64,000 nt of DNA from the NCBI GenBank assembly GCA_027943745.1, contig AP025763.1:2790001-2854000 (forward strand), written 5' to 3'. This DNA comes from Neptuniibacter victor. Lineage in GTDB: Bacteria > Pseudomonadota > Gammaproteobacteria > Pseudomonadales > Balneatricaceae. The stretch's first letter is position 1. Each line of letters opens with the position of its first letter. Under the pieces are notes generated by a model. The model saw only the letters and a list, made by a program, of their open reading frames with translations, ran no database searches and was not told the origin of the DNA. Shown one piece after another: positions 48,363 through 56,964 of the stretch. The position numbers were made by a program, and so were the translations under genes.

Positions 48363-48372
48363 GAAACCGAGT
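48363..48372. repeat. Internal copy of the transposon-end core motif
   Basis: GAAACCGAGT, identical to the first ten bases of the right-end motif GAAACCGAGTTTC. It lies in the region upstream of tnsA, where TnsB sites often regulate expression in Tn7-like elements. Confidence 0.4.
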
Positions 48373-48385
48373 AGGCATAAAACAG

Positions 48386-48705
48386 ATGGGCCGATTTGTA
48401 GATAACTCAAAGCACACCCAGAGGATTTCTTTTACCCCCATTAGAGAAATTTCACATCCTTTAGAGCCTCGGCTAACAAAACGCTTAGGGCTTGAGTATG
48501 CAAAGACATCTTGATACTCAAGGTGTTGGCACGGTATCGCTTCAACGATATGTTACAGATCGCTGTCTACTATGGAATTGACCAACTAAAGGAAGGAGCA
48601 CGAGAGGTTTATGGCGATCAGCAACCAAGAAGAGTTACTCAGATCCTAAGAAATATAGAAAAAGGCCTGGATGAAGCTCTTATTGAGAAACAGAATTCTG
48701 CGTAA
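48386..48705 (+). pseudogene. Small frameshifted ORF upstream of tnsA
   Basis: The first part, ATG at 48386, reads MGRFVDNSKHTQRISFTPIR through RLTKRLGLEYAK and then stops. The second part, in the -1 frame, reads DILILKVLARYRFNDMLQIA through VTQILRNIEKGLDEAL to 48705. Both halves look protein-like and join without a gap if the frame changes near 48500 (after LEYAK). Together they would make about 106 aa. It may be a decayed gene, a sequencing error, or frameshift expression. The family is not recognised. Confidence 0.4.
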
Positions 48706-49139
48706 TAACCTGCGGTTCGTAAACACAGCTAAACCACTCTACTCAATCACGGCTTTTCATAAATTCTTCCATAAAACACAAATCCTCTCGGAAATTTTCG
48801 TTTTTTTCTTAAACTGCTTAAGAATAATTTTTTATATACCCTCCCTATCCGATATTCCATAAGGTTATAAAAACACCTTCATTTACTTAAAAGTAAAATA
48901 AGGGTTGTTTTTTCTACAACCTCCGCGCGGCGTGAAGTTCAAGAATTGTCAACCCCATAATTTCGAATAAACTCACACCTTAATATTAAAAAAAGTCTAA
49001 GCCTTTCATTAGGTTAGGTCTTTAAAAAAACATTGAACTGCACCAGAGAGATCCATACAATAGGTCCCATCGTTAACAAATTCACAATATTTGGAGGTGC
49101 CTATAAGGCGAGACACACCCTGAAGCTGAGGATAACCTC

Positions 49140-49415
49140 ATGACTTATTTATTGAACGATCTGCTCGACTTAAAAAACAGCTCTTTGAGCTTTTCACCAG
49201 TTACACATCGTACTGGTTCAAAACAAACACAATGTATCTTCACGGATGCTTTGTACGCACGCTATGCAGCTATGACTAGTCACATGCATGCGCTCCTATA
49301 CCCATTCGCTTTGGTTTATCCAAAGCTGAAGTGCTATTTGATTGGTCGCCCAACGTGGCCTCTTTGTGAGATTTCGTGGACGCTCGTTAGCTCTACGTTA
49401 AAACCAATCCAATAA
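49140..49415 (+). CDS. Questionable small ORF in the tnsA leader, 91 aa
   Basis: The ATG has a plausible RBS (gaggataacctc), but the sequence has no recognised motif and no homologue I can name. It may be leader or noncoding. Cys and aromatic residues are frequent (CIFTDALYARYAAMTSHMHA). Included because the start signal is good and the region is otherwise empty. Confidence 0.3.
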   Translation: MTYLLNDLLDLKNSSLSFSPVTHRTGSKQTQCIFTDALYARYAAMTSHMHALLYPFALVYPKLKCYLIGRPTWPLCEISWTLVSSTLKPIQ

Positions 49416-49419
49416 CCAG

Positions 49420-49499
49420 ACACGTTTGATCTGAATTCTCTCGTTATGCCTGCTGCATAGCGTGCGAGGAGTTTTGTCTCAACGTGTGGGTTCAGATCA
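49420..49499 (+). promoter_or_regulatory. Structured stretch before tnsA: interleaved complementary arms
   Basis: acacgtt (49420-49426) is complementary to aacgtgt (49481-49487), and tgatctgaa (49427-49435) to ttcagatca (49491-49499). The arms interleave, allowing a pseudoknot or two alternative folds. Between them is an 8-bp hairpin, cgttatgc/gcatagcg with one G-U (49442-49462). A further hairpin acggt-tttt-accgt lies just before the tnsA RBS. Possibly a regulatory leader or TnsB-site region. Confidence 0.4.
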
Positions 49500-49542
49500 G
49501 TAATACGCGTCTCTTCACGGTTTTTACCGTTAGGAGCTTGTC

Positions 49543-50160
49543 ATGCGACTGATTGCTAAACATAGTCCGATTCGTCCAACCCGAATCTTCTACTCAAAGA
49601 AAAACAATGCTGTCTTCTTTATGGAAAGCGGCTTGGAACGTGAATTCGCTTTACGATGTGAATTCGATCCTAGAGTACTGTCATACCGATGCCAACCTGA
49701 GCCGATCTACTACACCCCTCCAGGGGAAAGTAAGTCACGTCGATACACTCCAGATACACTTCTTGAACATGTAGATCTCGGTTCAGTAGCTATTGAAGTC
49801 AAACCTGCCAGTTATGCAGCGAAACCCGAACTTCAAGAAAAGCACTCTCTACTGAAAGACCTTTATGCTGAAATTGAGATAGGTTTTCTCGTCGTGACTG
49901 AACGGGAAATTCGAGACCAACATCTCACATCCAACTTCAGTAGCCTTTACCGTTTTCTTCGATTTGATATCGATAAAAATGAACTCAAAGCCCTGAAACA
50001 GCATTTTCCCAACGGTATGTTTCGAGCAGATGTAATAGAGCTTCTCGATACACATCCGTCCTGGTTAAGCCTCGCTCATCAAGCACTAGCGCATGGTTTT
50101 CTTATTGCCGACCTCCGACAGGAGATCTCCCCTGAAACTTATATGGAGTGGACAGCATGA
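49543..50160 (+). CDS. tnsA: TnsA-like transposon endonuclease
   Basis: A 205-aa endonuclease that makes the 5' cuts at the ends, so that with the DDE transposase the element moves by cut-and-paste. Catalytic-type residues in order: Glu in ESGLEREFALRCEFDP, Asp in RRYTPDTLLEHVD and the Lys in VAIEVKPASY. The C-terminal domain (HPSWLSLAHQALAHGFLIAD) fits the TnsC-contact half. Start after taggagc. A 52-codon reading frame overlaps its stop (ATGA). Shorter than Tn7 TnsA. Confidence 0.88.
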   Translation: MRLIAKHSPIRPTRIFYSKKNNAVFFMESGLEREFALRCEFDPRVLSYRCQPEPIYYTPPGESKSRRYTPDTLLEHVDLGSVAIEVKPASYAAKPELQEKHSLLKDLYAEIEIGFLVVTEREIRDQHLTSNFSSLYRFLRFDIDKNELKALKQHFPNGMFRADVIELLDTHPSWLSLAHQALAHGFLIADLRQEISPETYMEWTA

Positions 50161-50315
50161 AGACACCACATACAAAGCACCAAAAGAAACACCAACAAAA
50201 GCCAATACCTTCGATCATGAAAAACCAATCGAAGCTAAAGCTAACAACAGAATTCAACCTGCAGGACTTCAACACTCAATCCCCTGCAGCTAATGCCCCT
50301 ATTTTTTCTTACTAA
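50157..50315 (+). CDS. Small ORF translationally coupled to tnsA, 52 aa
   Basis: The ATG overlaps the tnsA stop codon (ATGA) and the frame runs to TAA at 50313-50315, 22 bp before the preferred tnsB start. The product is basic and polar (MKTPHTKHQKKHQQKPIPSI) with no recognised motif. It may be a real small protein or only a coupling device that carries ribosomes from tnsA to tnsB. Confidence 0.4.
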   Translation: MKTPHTKHQKKHQQKPIPSIMKNQSKLKLTTEFNLQDFNTQSPAANAPIFSY

Positions 50316-50337
50316 CTCAACCAACGAGGATACGATT

Positions 50338-52278
50338 ATGTTGAGCCAATTGAACGCTACGTTTACTAAAGCAAACCTGTATGGAGAGGAGGTGCTGCTA
50401 AGTAAAGCAGCCAATGACCATATTGGTGTCGTTCCAACTTCAGGAAACGGCAAACCAGATATTATCCCACTGTCCCGACTGCACCTTGCCTTCAAGAGAG
50501 GGCAACTAACTTTTCCATTTGATGTTCCCAAAGAACTTCCAGAAGCAGCAAACCAAACACCAGCCCAACGCCTTGCTCAGGACATGATGATGCAATATGT
50601 ACATCGCATGATGCAGCAAGAGCATAAATCTTCTCGACGCATAGCTCAGTCCGTTATCAATGAAGTGAGTCGTGAATATGAAGACACACACCCACCATCA
50701 GTTTCTACTCTCCTAAGGGCCGTAAAACGATTCACAGAATACGGAAATGTTGCGCACTTAGCTCGCAAACGACCTCAGAGATTTGATGATGCAGCTGAAG
50801 ATCTCTTTACTGAAATCATAGCGGATGTATATCTAAAAATTGGGGGAGCGTCAGTTGCAGAAGCTTGGATTGAATACAAAAAAACAGCCCAAAAGCGCTT
50901 TAAAGGAAAAGTAAAATACTTCTCCCGCTCAACTTTCTATAAGAAAGTAAAGCAACTTCATCGCCTTATAGTAATCGAGGCACGTGAAGGCGTAAAAGCT
51001 GCTCGACAAGAAGCACGCACTGTTCAACATAGCTTACTTACGAGCAAAATACTTCAACGTGTTGAAATGGATGCTGTTCATATCAATGTCGGTTTGAAAA
51101 ATGAAAAAGGTCAAATCGTTACGCAGGTCATCCTTTATACCCTGATTGACTGTTACTCTCGCTGCATACTTGGTCACTATCTTCAAGAAAAAAAGATTCA
51201 TCGTGTCAAAGGTTATAAAGATGAATCTAAAGCGAGCATTCTTCAAAGCCTAATTCATGCCCTCTCCCCTAAACCCAGCATGAGCTTTGTTAACGGTCAG
51301 TTCCATTGGAGCATGTATGGCATCGGCGAATTAAATGTAATGGATGCCAGTGGGAAGTACTGTTCACATGATATCAGTGGATTCATATGTGCTGCGGGCG
51401 GTGACCCACAAATCACTGAAGCAGGCGCAGGCTACCGCAAACCCTATATTGAACGTTTCTTTGGAACTCTACGTACTCAGTGTTTATCAATAATTCCTGG
51501 CTACGTAGGAAAAATGAAAGAAGCTAAGTATTACGATTATCCTGTAGAACAACATGCCTGCCTCACCGTAAAGCAGTTCGATGCTCTAATCTCTAATTAC
51601 ATTGTTACTCGTTACCATCAGCAACCACACAAAGGGCTGGGTATGAAAACACCCCAGCAGGTGTGGGATGAAAGCTTGCATAACTCTACCGCAATCCTGA
51701 AAGTTCACGATATTGATCGTTTACTACGTAAAAATATCAAACCGATTCCCCGCACACTCCAAGGTCATCAGGGCATTCAAATCAACAACGTTTTTTACAA
51801 TTCTGATGCTCTAAAAGATTTGTTCGATTTTATGAAAGATACGGGCAATGGAAATAACCCCGAAGTTGAGTGTGTGTACACAGCTCTAGAAAACCACCAC
51901 ATCTGGGTAAAACATCCATACACAGGTGAACTCATTGTTGCTCGTCCTAAAGACAGCCCCTTTGAAGATGAAACATTTGATGCTGAGGATCAAATCGAAG
52001 GTTCCAAACACGAGTTTGGTTTCAATCACCCATTGATAGCTGCTAAACGCGCAGAACGCGACGAGCACTTTGAAGCCCTGGCAGAGAATAAACGTAATAA
52101 CCCGTTAAATACGGAAGCAATAAAAAGCCAGACCAACATGTTCCAAACCCAATCTAAGACGGATTCTGCACCAACTATAGGCTCGATATCTGACAACTTG
52201 GAGATAGGGCTTAATCAGGCTGTAACTCGTTTTGATGACGATGAAGAATTCGAAGGGGGTGAGTTGTATGGCAAATAA
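50338..52278 (+). CDS. tnsB: TnsB/TniA-like DDE transposase
   Basis: A ~646-aa rve-type integrase/transposase that binds the ends and joins 3' ends to target. N-terminal helical DNA-binding region (HKSSRRIAQSVINEVSREYE, PSVSTLLRAVKRFTEYGNVA), then the RNase H-like core: first Asp in VEMDAVHINVG, second probably in ELNVMDASGKYCSHD, Glu in KPYIERFFGTLRTQC, followed by a beta-barrel and C-terminal acidic tail. The start at 50338 has gagga nine nt upstream; ATG 50293 has no RBS. tnsC overlaps the end by 11 bp. Confidence 0.88.
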   Translation: MLSQLNATFTKANLYGEEVLLSKAANDHIGVVPTSGNGKPDIIPLSRLHLAFKRGQLTFPFDVPKELPEAANQTPAQRLAQDMMMQYVHRMMQQEHKSSRRIAQSVINEVSREYEDTHPPSVSTLLRAVKRFTEYGNVAHLARKRPQRFDDAAEDLFTEIIADVYLKIGGASVAEAWIEYKKTAQKRFKGKVKYFSRSTFYKKVKQLHRLIVIEAREGVKAARQEARTVQHSLLTSKILQRVEMDAVHINVGLKNEKGQIVTQVILYTLIDCYSRCILGHYLQEKKIHRVKGYKDESKASILQSLIHALSPKPSMSFVNGQFHWSMYGIGELNVMDASGKYCSHDISGFICAAGGDPQITEAGAGYRKPYIERFFGTLRTQCLSIIPGYVGKMKEAKYYDYPVEQHACLTVKQFDALISNYIVTRYHQQPHKGLGMKTPQQVWDESLHNSTAILKVHDIDRLLRKNIKPIPRTLQGHQGIQINNVFYNSDALKDLFDFMKDTGNGNNPEVECVYTALENHHIWVKHPYTGELIVARPKDSPFEDETFDAEDQIEGSKHEFGFNHPLIAAKRAERDEHFEALAENKRNNPLNTEAIKSQTNMFQTQSKTDSAPTIGSISDNLEIGLNQAVTRFDDDEEFEGGELYGK

Positions 52279-53236
52279 TAGATTTAGACGTAAGCCCGAA
52301 ACCCAAGCGTTTCAGTCTGAAGTAATTAGGCACCCTATGTTCAAAAGGGGACTTCAGGTTATTGAACAAGTTCATGGTTCTTTTGAACCTATTGCTAGTG
52401 AACCTGGTTTAATTACTAGGCTCATAGATGGGGCTGAGCCAGAAGGGGCGATTATTCTTGGCAACACTGGAAGTGGTAAATCAACGCTTCTTCGTAACTA
52501 TTTGCATTCATCATTTGAACCTGGAAATGATGAATGCTCTCGAGTCAGAGTTCTGTATGTAGAGGTTGTCCATAAGGCGACAACCAAGAAGGTGACTTCT
52601 ACTATGCTCCAACTTTTGGGAGGGAAACATTGGAAATCTGGAACTGAATTTGTTCAGTACACTGAACTTAAACAGCTACTGTGGGAACAAGGTGTCGAGA
52701 TGATCATATTTGATGAGATCAACAACCTTCTCCCCCGAAGCGCTGGCCGCTCAACGATGGATGTATGTGATTTTTTTAAAATGTTGATGAATCAAACGAA
52801 GATCCCACTTGTTTTAGCAGGCACCGAAGAAGCGGAAGGCGTCATTCTGAGCAACAAAGAGTTAGCGAACCGATTAAATGCAGTTCACTACATGAAGTAC
52901 TTTTCTCTTGCCCCTTCAGGAGCTAAGTCTGACCCCTTCAAACAGTATATGGGATTAATAGAGCAAGCAATTCCTGTGAAATCTACCAGCCTCACTGAAG
53001 CTGACATGCTTAAGCGTTTCTATGTGGCTTCGCGGGGTGAAGCTAGATGTATATCACTGATTGTTTCGTCAACTCTTCAGCACGCTGATTTGAGCAAGCC
53101 TCTAAAGTTAAATGATTACGCAAAAGGTTACCTAAAAGGCCTGAGACAAAGAGGACTCTCTCCTAATCCGTTCGACTCTCTCCATTTAGCCGATGACTTG
53201 ATGGCCATTCATGCTGAGAAGAGGGGTGAAAAATGA
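52268..53236 (+). CDS. tnsC: TnsC/TniB-like AAA+ ATPase
   Basis: A 322-aa regulator that bridges the TniQ target complex and the transposase. Walker A GNTGSGKSTLL, Walker B MIIFDEINNLLPRS, then sensor-like VLAGTEEAEGV. N-terminal ~50 residues contain HPMFKRGLQVIEQVHGSFEP. Start at 52268 (MANNRFRRK) follows gggggtgag and overlaps the transposase stop by 11 bp. TniQ starts inside its stop codon (ATGA), so tnsB-tnsC-tniQ are coupled. Confidence 0.88.
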   Translation: MANNRFRRKPETQAFQSEVIRHPMFKRGLQVIEQVHGSFEPIASEPGLITRLIDGAEPEGAIILGNTGSGKSTLLRNYLHSSFEPGNDECSRVRVLYVEVVHKATTKKVTSTMLQLLGGKHWKSGTEFVQYTELKQLLWEQGVEMIIFDEINNLLPRSAGRSTMDVCDFFKMLMNQTKIPLVLAGTEEAEGVILSNKELANRLNAVHYMKYFSLAPSGAKSDPFKQYMGLIEQAIPVKSTSLTEADMLKRFYVASRGEARCISLIVSSTLQHADLSKPLKLNDYAKGYLKGLRQRGLSPNPFDSLHLADDLMAIHAEKRGEK

Positions 53237-54642
53237 TTCACGAATTACCCGTTCGCCCTCGCCCCTTGCCCCATGAAAGTATTGAGGGCTACCTATTACG
53301 GATTGTTGCCAGAAATGGCTGGCAACAATCTGGTCAGCTTTTGAAACACGTTGGGCTCCCCGCCAAGTACTATGTTGATAGCCCTGATAAATTAATCAAG
53401 CTTTGTGAAAAGCTGGCTCCTTTCGTGCGTATAGTGCCAGAGGGGCTCATTGCGCACTTCTCTGATCAACTGTCGCATAAATGGTTATATGATGAGAAAA
53501 GAGCACTACAGGACCTCCGAGTACGTTTCCCTAGATTATGTCCTCTCTGTGTGAACCAGACAGGCTTTCACTGGCATTGGTCACTTGCTACTGTAAGTCA
53601 CTGTGAGGCGCATAACCATGAACTTTGGGATCACTGTCCAGAATGCGATGAACCATTTGGGTGGAACGCTGAGCTTTTTTTTGGTTGCCCAAACTGTGAC
53701 TACAGCTGGGAAGCGGAATCAGCCCCAGATCTCCCCGCACATCAGCAACAGTTCAGGAGACTTTTAGCCAATAGCATAGGACTTCAAGACTTCATCCATG
53801 ATCTCACCCTTGCACTGAGAGCTATATCGCGCCCTTATGACAGCATTCATGACAATCGTGGTTACTGGCCGACCTCACAAAGGAGGCTGAGTGAGTCAAT
53901 TACAGCTGCATATGAGCTCCTCACAGAACCCGAAGCACTCAAAGGTTGGCTCAGTCACTGTGCTTATGCTCGATCAGACCTAATGCCATTGGGCACTGAG
54001 GTGGTTTTATCACCTATCAGTACTTTTACGAATAAACTCAGAGGGCAATGGCCAATACAGAAGACCGTCGTCAATAACAATGTAACAGTTCCTTCTAGTG
54101 CAATAACAGCATCTCATGTAGATGGCTGGATAAGACCATCGAGATTACGCTTAACTAGAGATGATTTTGAACTGCGATTTCAAGCAAATGCTAGAGAAGT
54201 ACAACATGCCTTGGGTTTACCCAAGGGAAGTATCATAATTTTAATTGAATCAGGTGCTGTTGAGCCCATTCATCAATCCAGAATCCCCAGAGATCAATTC
54301 TTTGATCTTCGGGATTTAGAAGCAGTGATCGCAGCTATTCCTGAAGTAAACCAACTACCTGAGAACCACATTCGTCTGGTTAACAATGACAAAATTCTTA
54401 AGCAGCATCGGATCAAGTATATTGATGTATTAGCTGGTGTATTTTCTGGGTCGATACCTGCTTTTAGACCTGCAGGTTCGAGAAATTTATCCTGTATTTT
54501 TGTAGATATAGATGACTTGTTACTGTTCCTATTGAAATGCCAACCTCGATGTCGCATCTCTGGAAAGATGGTCAAAAGTACAAAGTACTATTCAGAAGAA
54601 GAAATAGCAGCTTTCAAGCGTTTTTTAGATCAGAGAGTTTAA
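53233..54642 (+). CDS. tniQ: TniQ/TnsD-like target-selection protein
   Basis: A 469-aa protein. The N-terminal TniQ domain (PVRPRPLPHESIEGYLLRIV) is followed by a zinc finger with CPLCVNQTGFHWHW, SHCEAHNHELWDHCPECDEP and GCPNCDYSW. The C-terminal half contains HTH-like segments (RLTRDDFELRF, LAGVFSGSIPAFR). The length is close to TnsD rather than the short CRISPR-linked TniQ, which fits sequence-specific recognition of a chromosomal site. The element lies about 90 bp past the 3' end of mobA, a candidate target. Confidence 0.87.
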   Translation: MIHELPVRPRPLPHESIEGYLLRIVARNGWQQSGQLLKHVGLPAKYYVDSPDKLIKLCEKLAPFVRIVPEGLIAHFSDQLSHKWLYDEKRALQDLRVRFPRLCPLCVNQTGFHWHWSLATVSHCEAHNHELWDHCPECDEPFGWNAELFFGCPNCDYSWEAESAPDLPAHQQQFRRLLANSIGLQDFIHDLTLALRAISRPYDSIHDNRGYWPTSQRRLSESITAAYELLTEPEALKGWLSHCAYARSDLMPLGTEVVLSPISTFTNKLRGQWPIQKTVVNNNVTVPSSAITASHVDGWIRPSRLRLTRDDFELRFQANAREVQHALGLPKGSIIILIESGAVEPIHQSRIPRDQFFDLRDLEAVIAAIPEVNQLPENHIRLVNNDKILKQHRIKYIDVLAGVFSGSIPAFRPAGSRNLSCIFVDIDDLLLFLLKCQPRCRISGKMVKSTKYYSEEEIAAFKRFLDQRV

Positions 54643-54742
54643 GTGGATGAGAAAGCAACGGACTACTTGGTAACTAACTATGACTTCGAGTAAGCTCTTT
54701 GTTAGGAGTTTAAAATCAGTATTTTAATACACGGAATGTTTA

Positions 54743-55507
54743 ATGAGCCATTACAAACTAAAGCTGGGTAAATGCCGCACTGTTTTCTTCGATCTTGAAT
54801 TCTATGTTCCTGAAACAAGCCGACTAGAGAAAGGTTTCTGCTATAACCCTTGGGACAAGCGTTGTAAGTTACTCGGCGGTTCATTTTTCACAGCCAACCC
54901 TGACAAGCATTTCGATCTCTCAGAAGCGAGACTGAAAAAGCAAATCACCTCACTATGGTTATGGAATCATGACTCTGAAAAAGCACTACTACAAGCGATC
55001 TATGAAATACTGAATTCTGCCTTGCAGATAGTACGGCAAGCCCATGACGACAAGCTAACAGCTATCTTGTGCGGTATTGGAATTTCAACTTCCGACATCT
55101 TGGTTTTAACCGATCTATTCAAACGCTATAAGATTCTGGATAACGCGGAAGCCTTTGCCTTCATGAATAAATTCCGCATCCTGGATCTATCACAGATGGC
55201 TGTAGGCCTATTCAATGCGAATATCGATTTCATCTATCCCAAGGTCAAAAATGATTTGTTCAATAAGTTTGTAACAGGTCAGAAGTTTGAGTCTGGCACA
55301 ACAGTATGGGAGATGTACGAGAAGAAAGAATATCAAGCTATCCAAGACAGAGTAGTGGATGAGATTGTCGCAACTCATCGATGTTACAGAGAAATAGTAC
55401 TAGATATCAGACATACAAAAGCTGAGGTAAAGCGAGTTAAAGGGTTAGAACAGCACAGGGATAAGCTCTTATCGCGTGTCGTTGAGCTAGAAAGTTTGAC
55501 CAGTTAG
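54743..55507 (+). CDS. Putative exonuclease-like (DEDD) accessory protein
   Basis: A 254-aa protein downstream of tniQ. Its N-terminal TVFFDLEFYVPE resembles the first DxE motif of DEDD 3'-5' exonucleases, and ILVLTDLFKRY and QAIQDRVVDEI could hold the later acidic residues, but the second and third motifs are weak. Related elements (Tn6022/AbaR-like) carry an extra gene at this place (tniE); equivalence is only positional. A C-terminal coiled coil (IRHTKAEVKRVKGLEQHRDK) is likely. A hairpin at 55616-55641 follows. Confidence 0.6.
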   Translation: MSHYKLKLGKCRTVFFDLEFYVPETSRLEKGFCYNPWDKRCKLLGGSFFTANPDKHFDLSEARLKKQITSLWLWNHDSEKALLQAIYEILNSALQIVRQAHDDKLTAILCGIGISTSDILVLTDLFKRYKILDNAEAFAFMNKFRILDLSQMAVGLFNANIDFIYPKVKNDLFNKFVTGQKFESGTTVWEMYEKKEYQAIQDRVVDEIVATHRCYREIVLDIRHTKAEVKRVKGLEQHRDKLLSRVVELESLTS

Positions 55508-55615
55508 GAAAGAGCCTTAGCTTACCAAAAAGAAGAGACGCTTGGTCTTAGGGAAAGTGACCTGAGCACCTCCCCAAGAACTTCGCATAATTCGTGATTA
55601 TGTAAAACCAACTAT

Positions 55616-55641
55616 CCGCCAGTACATGTTTATACTGGCGG
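55616..55641. terminator. Hairpin between convergent cargo genes
   Basis: Perfect 9-bp stem ccgccagta/tactggcgg with an 8-nt loop, between the exonuclease-like gene and the convergent HicA-like gene. No long T-run, so the strength is uncertain. Confidence 0.6.
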
Positions 55642-55655
55642 AATACGCAATACTC

Positions 55656-55856
55656 TTATTCTGTTTGCCGATTTATAAGAGTGCACACATTCAAACAAGA
55701 TCTGTGAGCTCTTGGGGTAATAGATACACAAATTTTCTGCCCATCTTCATCAGGAGGAATAAGCATCCCGTGTTTCTTTCTCTTCTGAAATACCCATCCT
55801 TGTTTTCTAAGCCCCTTAATCAGCTTATTCAGATCCTTATCATTTGTGTATCTCAT
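55656..55856 (-). CDS. HicA-like small protein overlapping viperin
   Basis: A 66-aa protein with a HicA/YcfA-type double-stranded-RNA-binding-like fold: KDLNKLIKGLRKQGWVFQKR, KHGMLIPPDEDGQ with a His in the place of the catalytic His, and ICVSITPRAHRSCL. HicA toxins are mRNA interferases normally paired with HicB; no HicB is adjacent. Its ATG overlaps the viperin stop by 4 bp (ATGA), so the two are co-translated. It may be a viperin accessory rather than a free toxin. Confidence 0.7.
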   Translation of the reverse strand: MRYTNDKDLNKLIKGLRKQGWVFQKRKKHGMLIPPDEDGQKICVSITPRAHRSCLNVCTLINRQTE

Positions 55857-56782
55857 GCGGAAATTACCTCTGCCCCAGAGGTATAACGCTTTGCAAATCG
55901 AGCAGAGTTAAAACCTATCTGGCTGAAGGCCTCTTCAGCGCCAACTTGCAATATCTGATCACTGTAGACATAACCATTTTGATAAGACTTAGAAAGGTCG
56001 TTTTGAAAGAAACGCCCATGCGGGTCAACCATAATGTATGACTGTTCCATATCAGTGTTATCTTCCACTGACATACAGTCTCGAAAATCCATATGCTTAT
56101 TAACGAAATGGATAAACTGTTCATCTGAGATTTGAATATCATTAGAAATTGACGGTAAAGCTCTCAAGACTTTCCAGCGATCAGGCTTACATGAAGCTAT
56201 CACCGATGACAGATCCGAATTCCAGTTTGATTGATTTACCACTGTGTTTATTTTGATAAGTAATTTGGGGTTTATCTCTTTCGCTAGGTTTATGAGCAAC
56301 TTCAGCTTAGAAGTTGTCATAGAGTTCCCAAATCGATCTGATCTACCAATCAAACGATTAAGCTTGATGGAGTCTGCATCAACACTTATGCCGAGCATGT
56401 CTAGCTGAGGGCAAAGCCATTCCAGCATATCTTCAGTTAACATACTGCCGTTTGTAATCAGAGATAGTTTAAAGCCAAGGCTCGAGGCATCATTCACAAT
56501 AGATTTGAACCTTTTTCCTGCCAGTAAAGGTTCTCCTCCAGCTATGCTAAGTCTTACGTTTGTCCATTCCAGCTCGGATTTTAAATCATTACTCTGATTC
56601 TCTGGACTAAAAAAATTATATAGCTGGTTTAACAACTCAGATGTTGCTTCCTTGCTTCTCCAGACCGCTTTTTCTTCATTTGGTTTACTCCACGCTGCGT
56701 AGCAATAGTTACACTTATAATTGCAGGCTTCAGTCAAATGCCAATTGACAACAAGTTCGCCAGATTTTGTAGTAGATAACAT
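55853..56782 (-). CDS. Prokaryotic viperin homologue (antiviral radical SAM enzyme)
   Basis: A 309-aa radical SAM protein. The [4Fe-4S] site is Cys20, Cys24 and Cys27 in ACNYKCNYCYAAW. Viperin-specific features are the N-terminal LVVNWHLTEACNY, LSIAGGEPLL, LGISVDADSIKLNRLIGRSD and the C-terminal PDRWKVLRALPSI, EQSYIMVDPHGRFF and ILQVGAEEAFSQIGF. These match the human viperin blocks CDSFDEQVNVLIGRG and PVRWKVFQCL and distinguish it from other CxxxCxxC enzymes. Viperins make 3'-deoxy-3',4'-didehydro nucleotides that terminate viral RNA. RBS gagg before ATG. No adjacent nucleotide kinase gene. Confidence 0.88.
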   Translation of the reverse strand: MLSTTKSGELVVNWHLTEACNYKCNYCYAAWSKPNEEKAVWRSKEATSELLNQLYNFFSPENQSNDLKSELEWTNVRLSIAGGEPLLAGKRFKSIVNDASSLGFKLSLITNGSMLTEDMLEWLCPQLDMLGISVDADSIKLNRLIGRSDRFGNSMTTSKLKLLINLAKEINPKLLIKINTVVNQSNWNSDLSSVIASCKPDRWKVLRALPSISNDIQISDEQFIHFVNKHMDFRDCMSVEDNTDMEQSYIMVDPHGRFFQNDLSKSYQNGYVYSDQILQVGAEEAFSQIGFNSARFAKRYTSGAEVISA

Positions 56783-56964
56783 ACTAGGTCCTCTTCCATT
56801 ACGTTGTATGGCCTAGTTTTATCTCTGGTGATAATTCAATCGATGAAATTCCAGGTACACTCATTAAAATCAATAAGTTAGAATGATGTACCTTCGATTT
56901 CATTTCAAAAGGATTTGTCTGGGATTACTTTGGGTTATCCCATTTAGATAAAGGAATATTTCTT
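56783..56964. promoter_or_regulatory. Divergent promoter region, viperin and the 665-aa gene
   Basis: 182 bp between the starts of the two divergent genes, AT-rich. Contains several A/T-rich -10-like boxes but no clear operator. A shared regulator is possible. Confidence 0.45.

Larger units (their letters stand above)
48706..49542. other. Long leader region upstream of tnsA
   Basis: About 840 bp. It contains a stem ggttgt/acaacc with a T-rich loop at about 48902-48920, a short ORF (49140-49415, listed separately) and a structured stretch at 49420-49499. Otherwise AT-rich with no other frame I would support. Confidence 0.45.
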
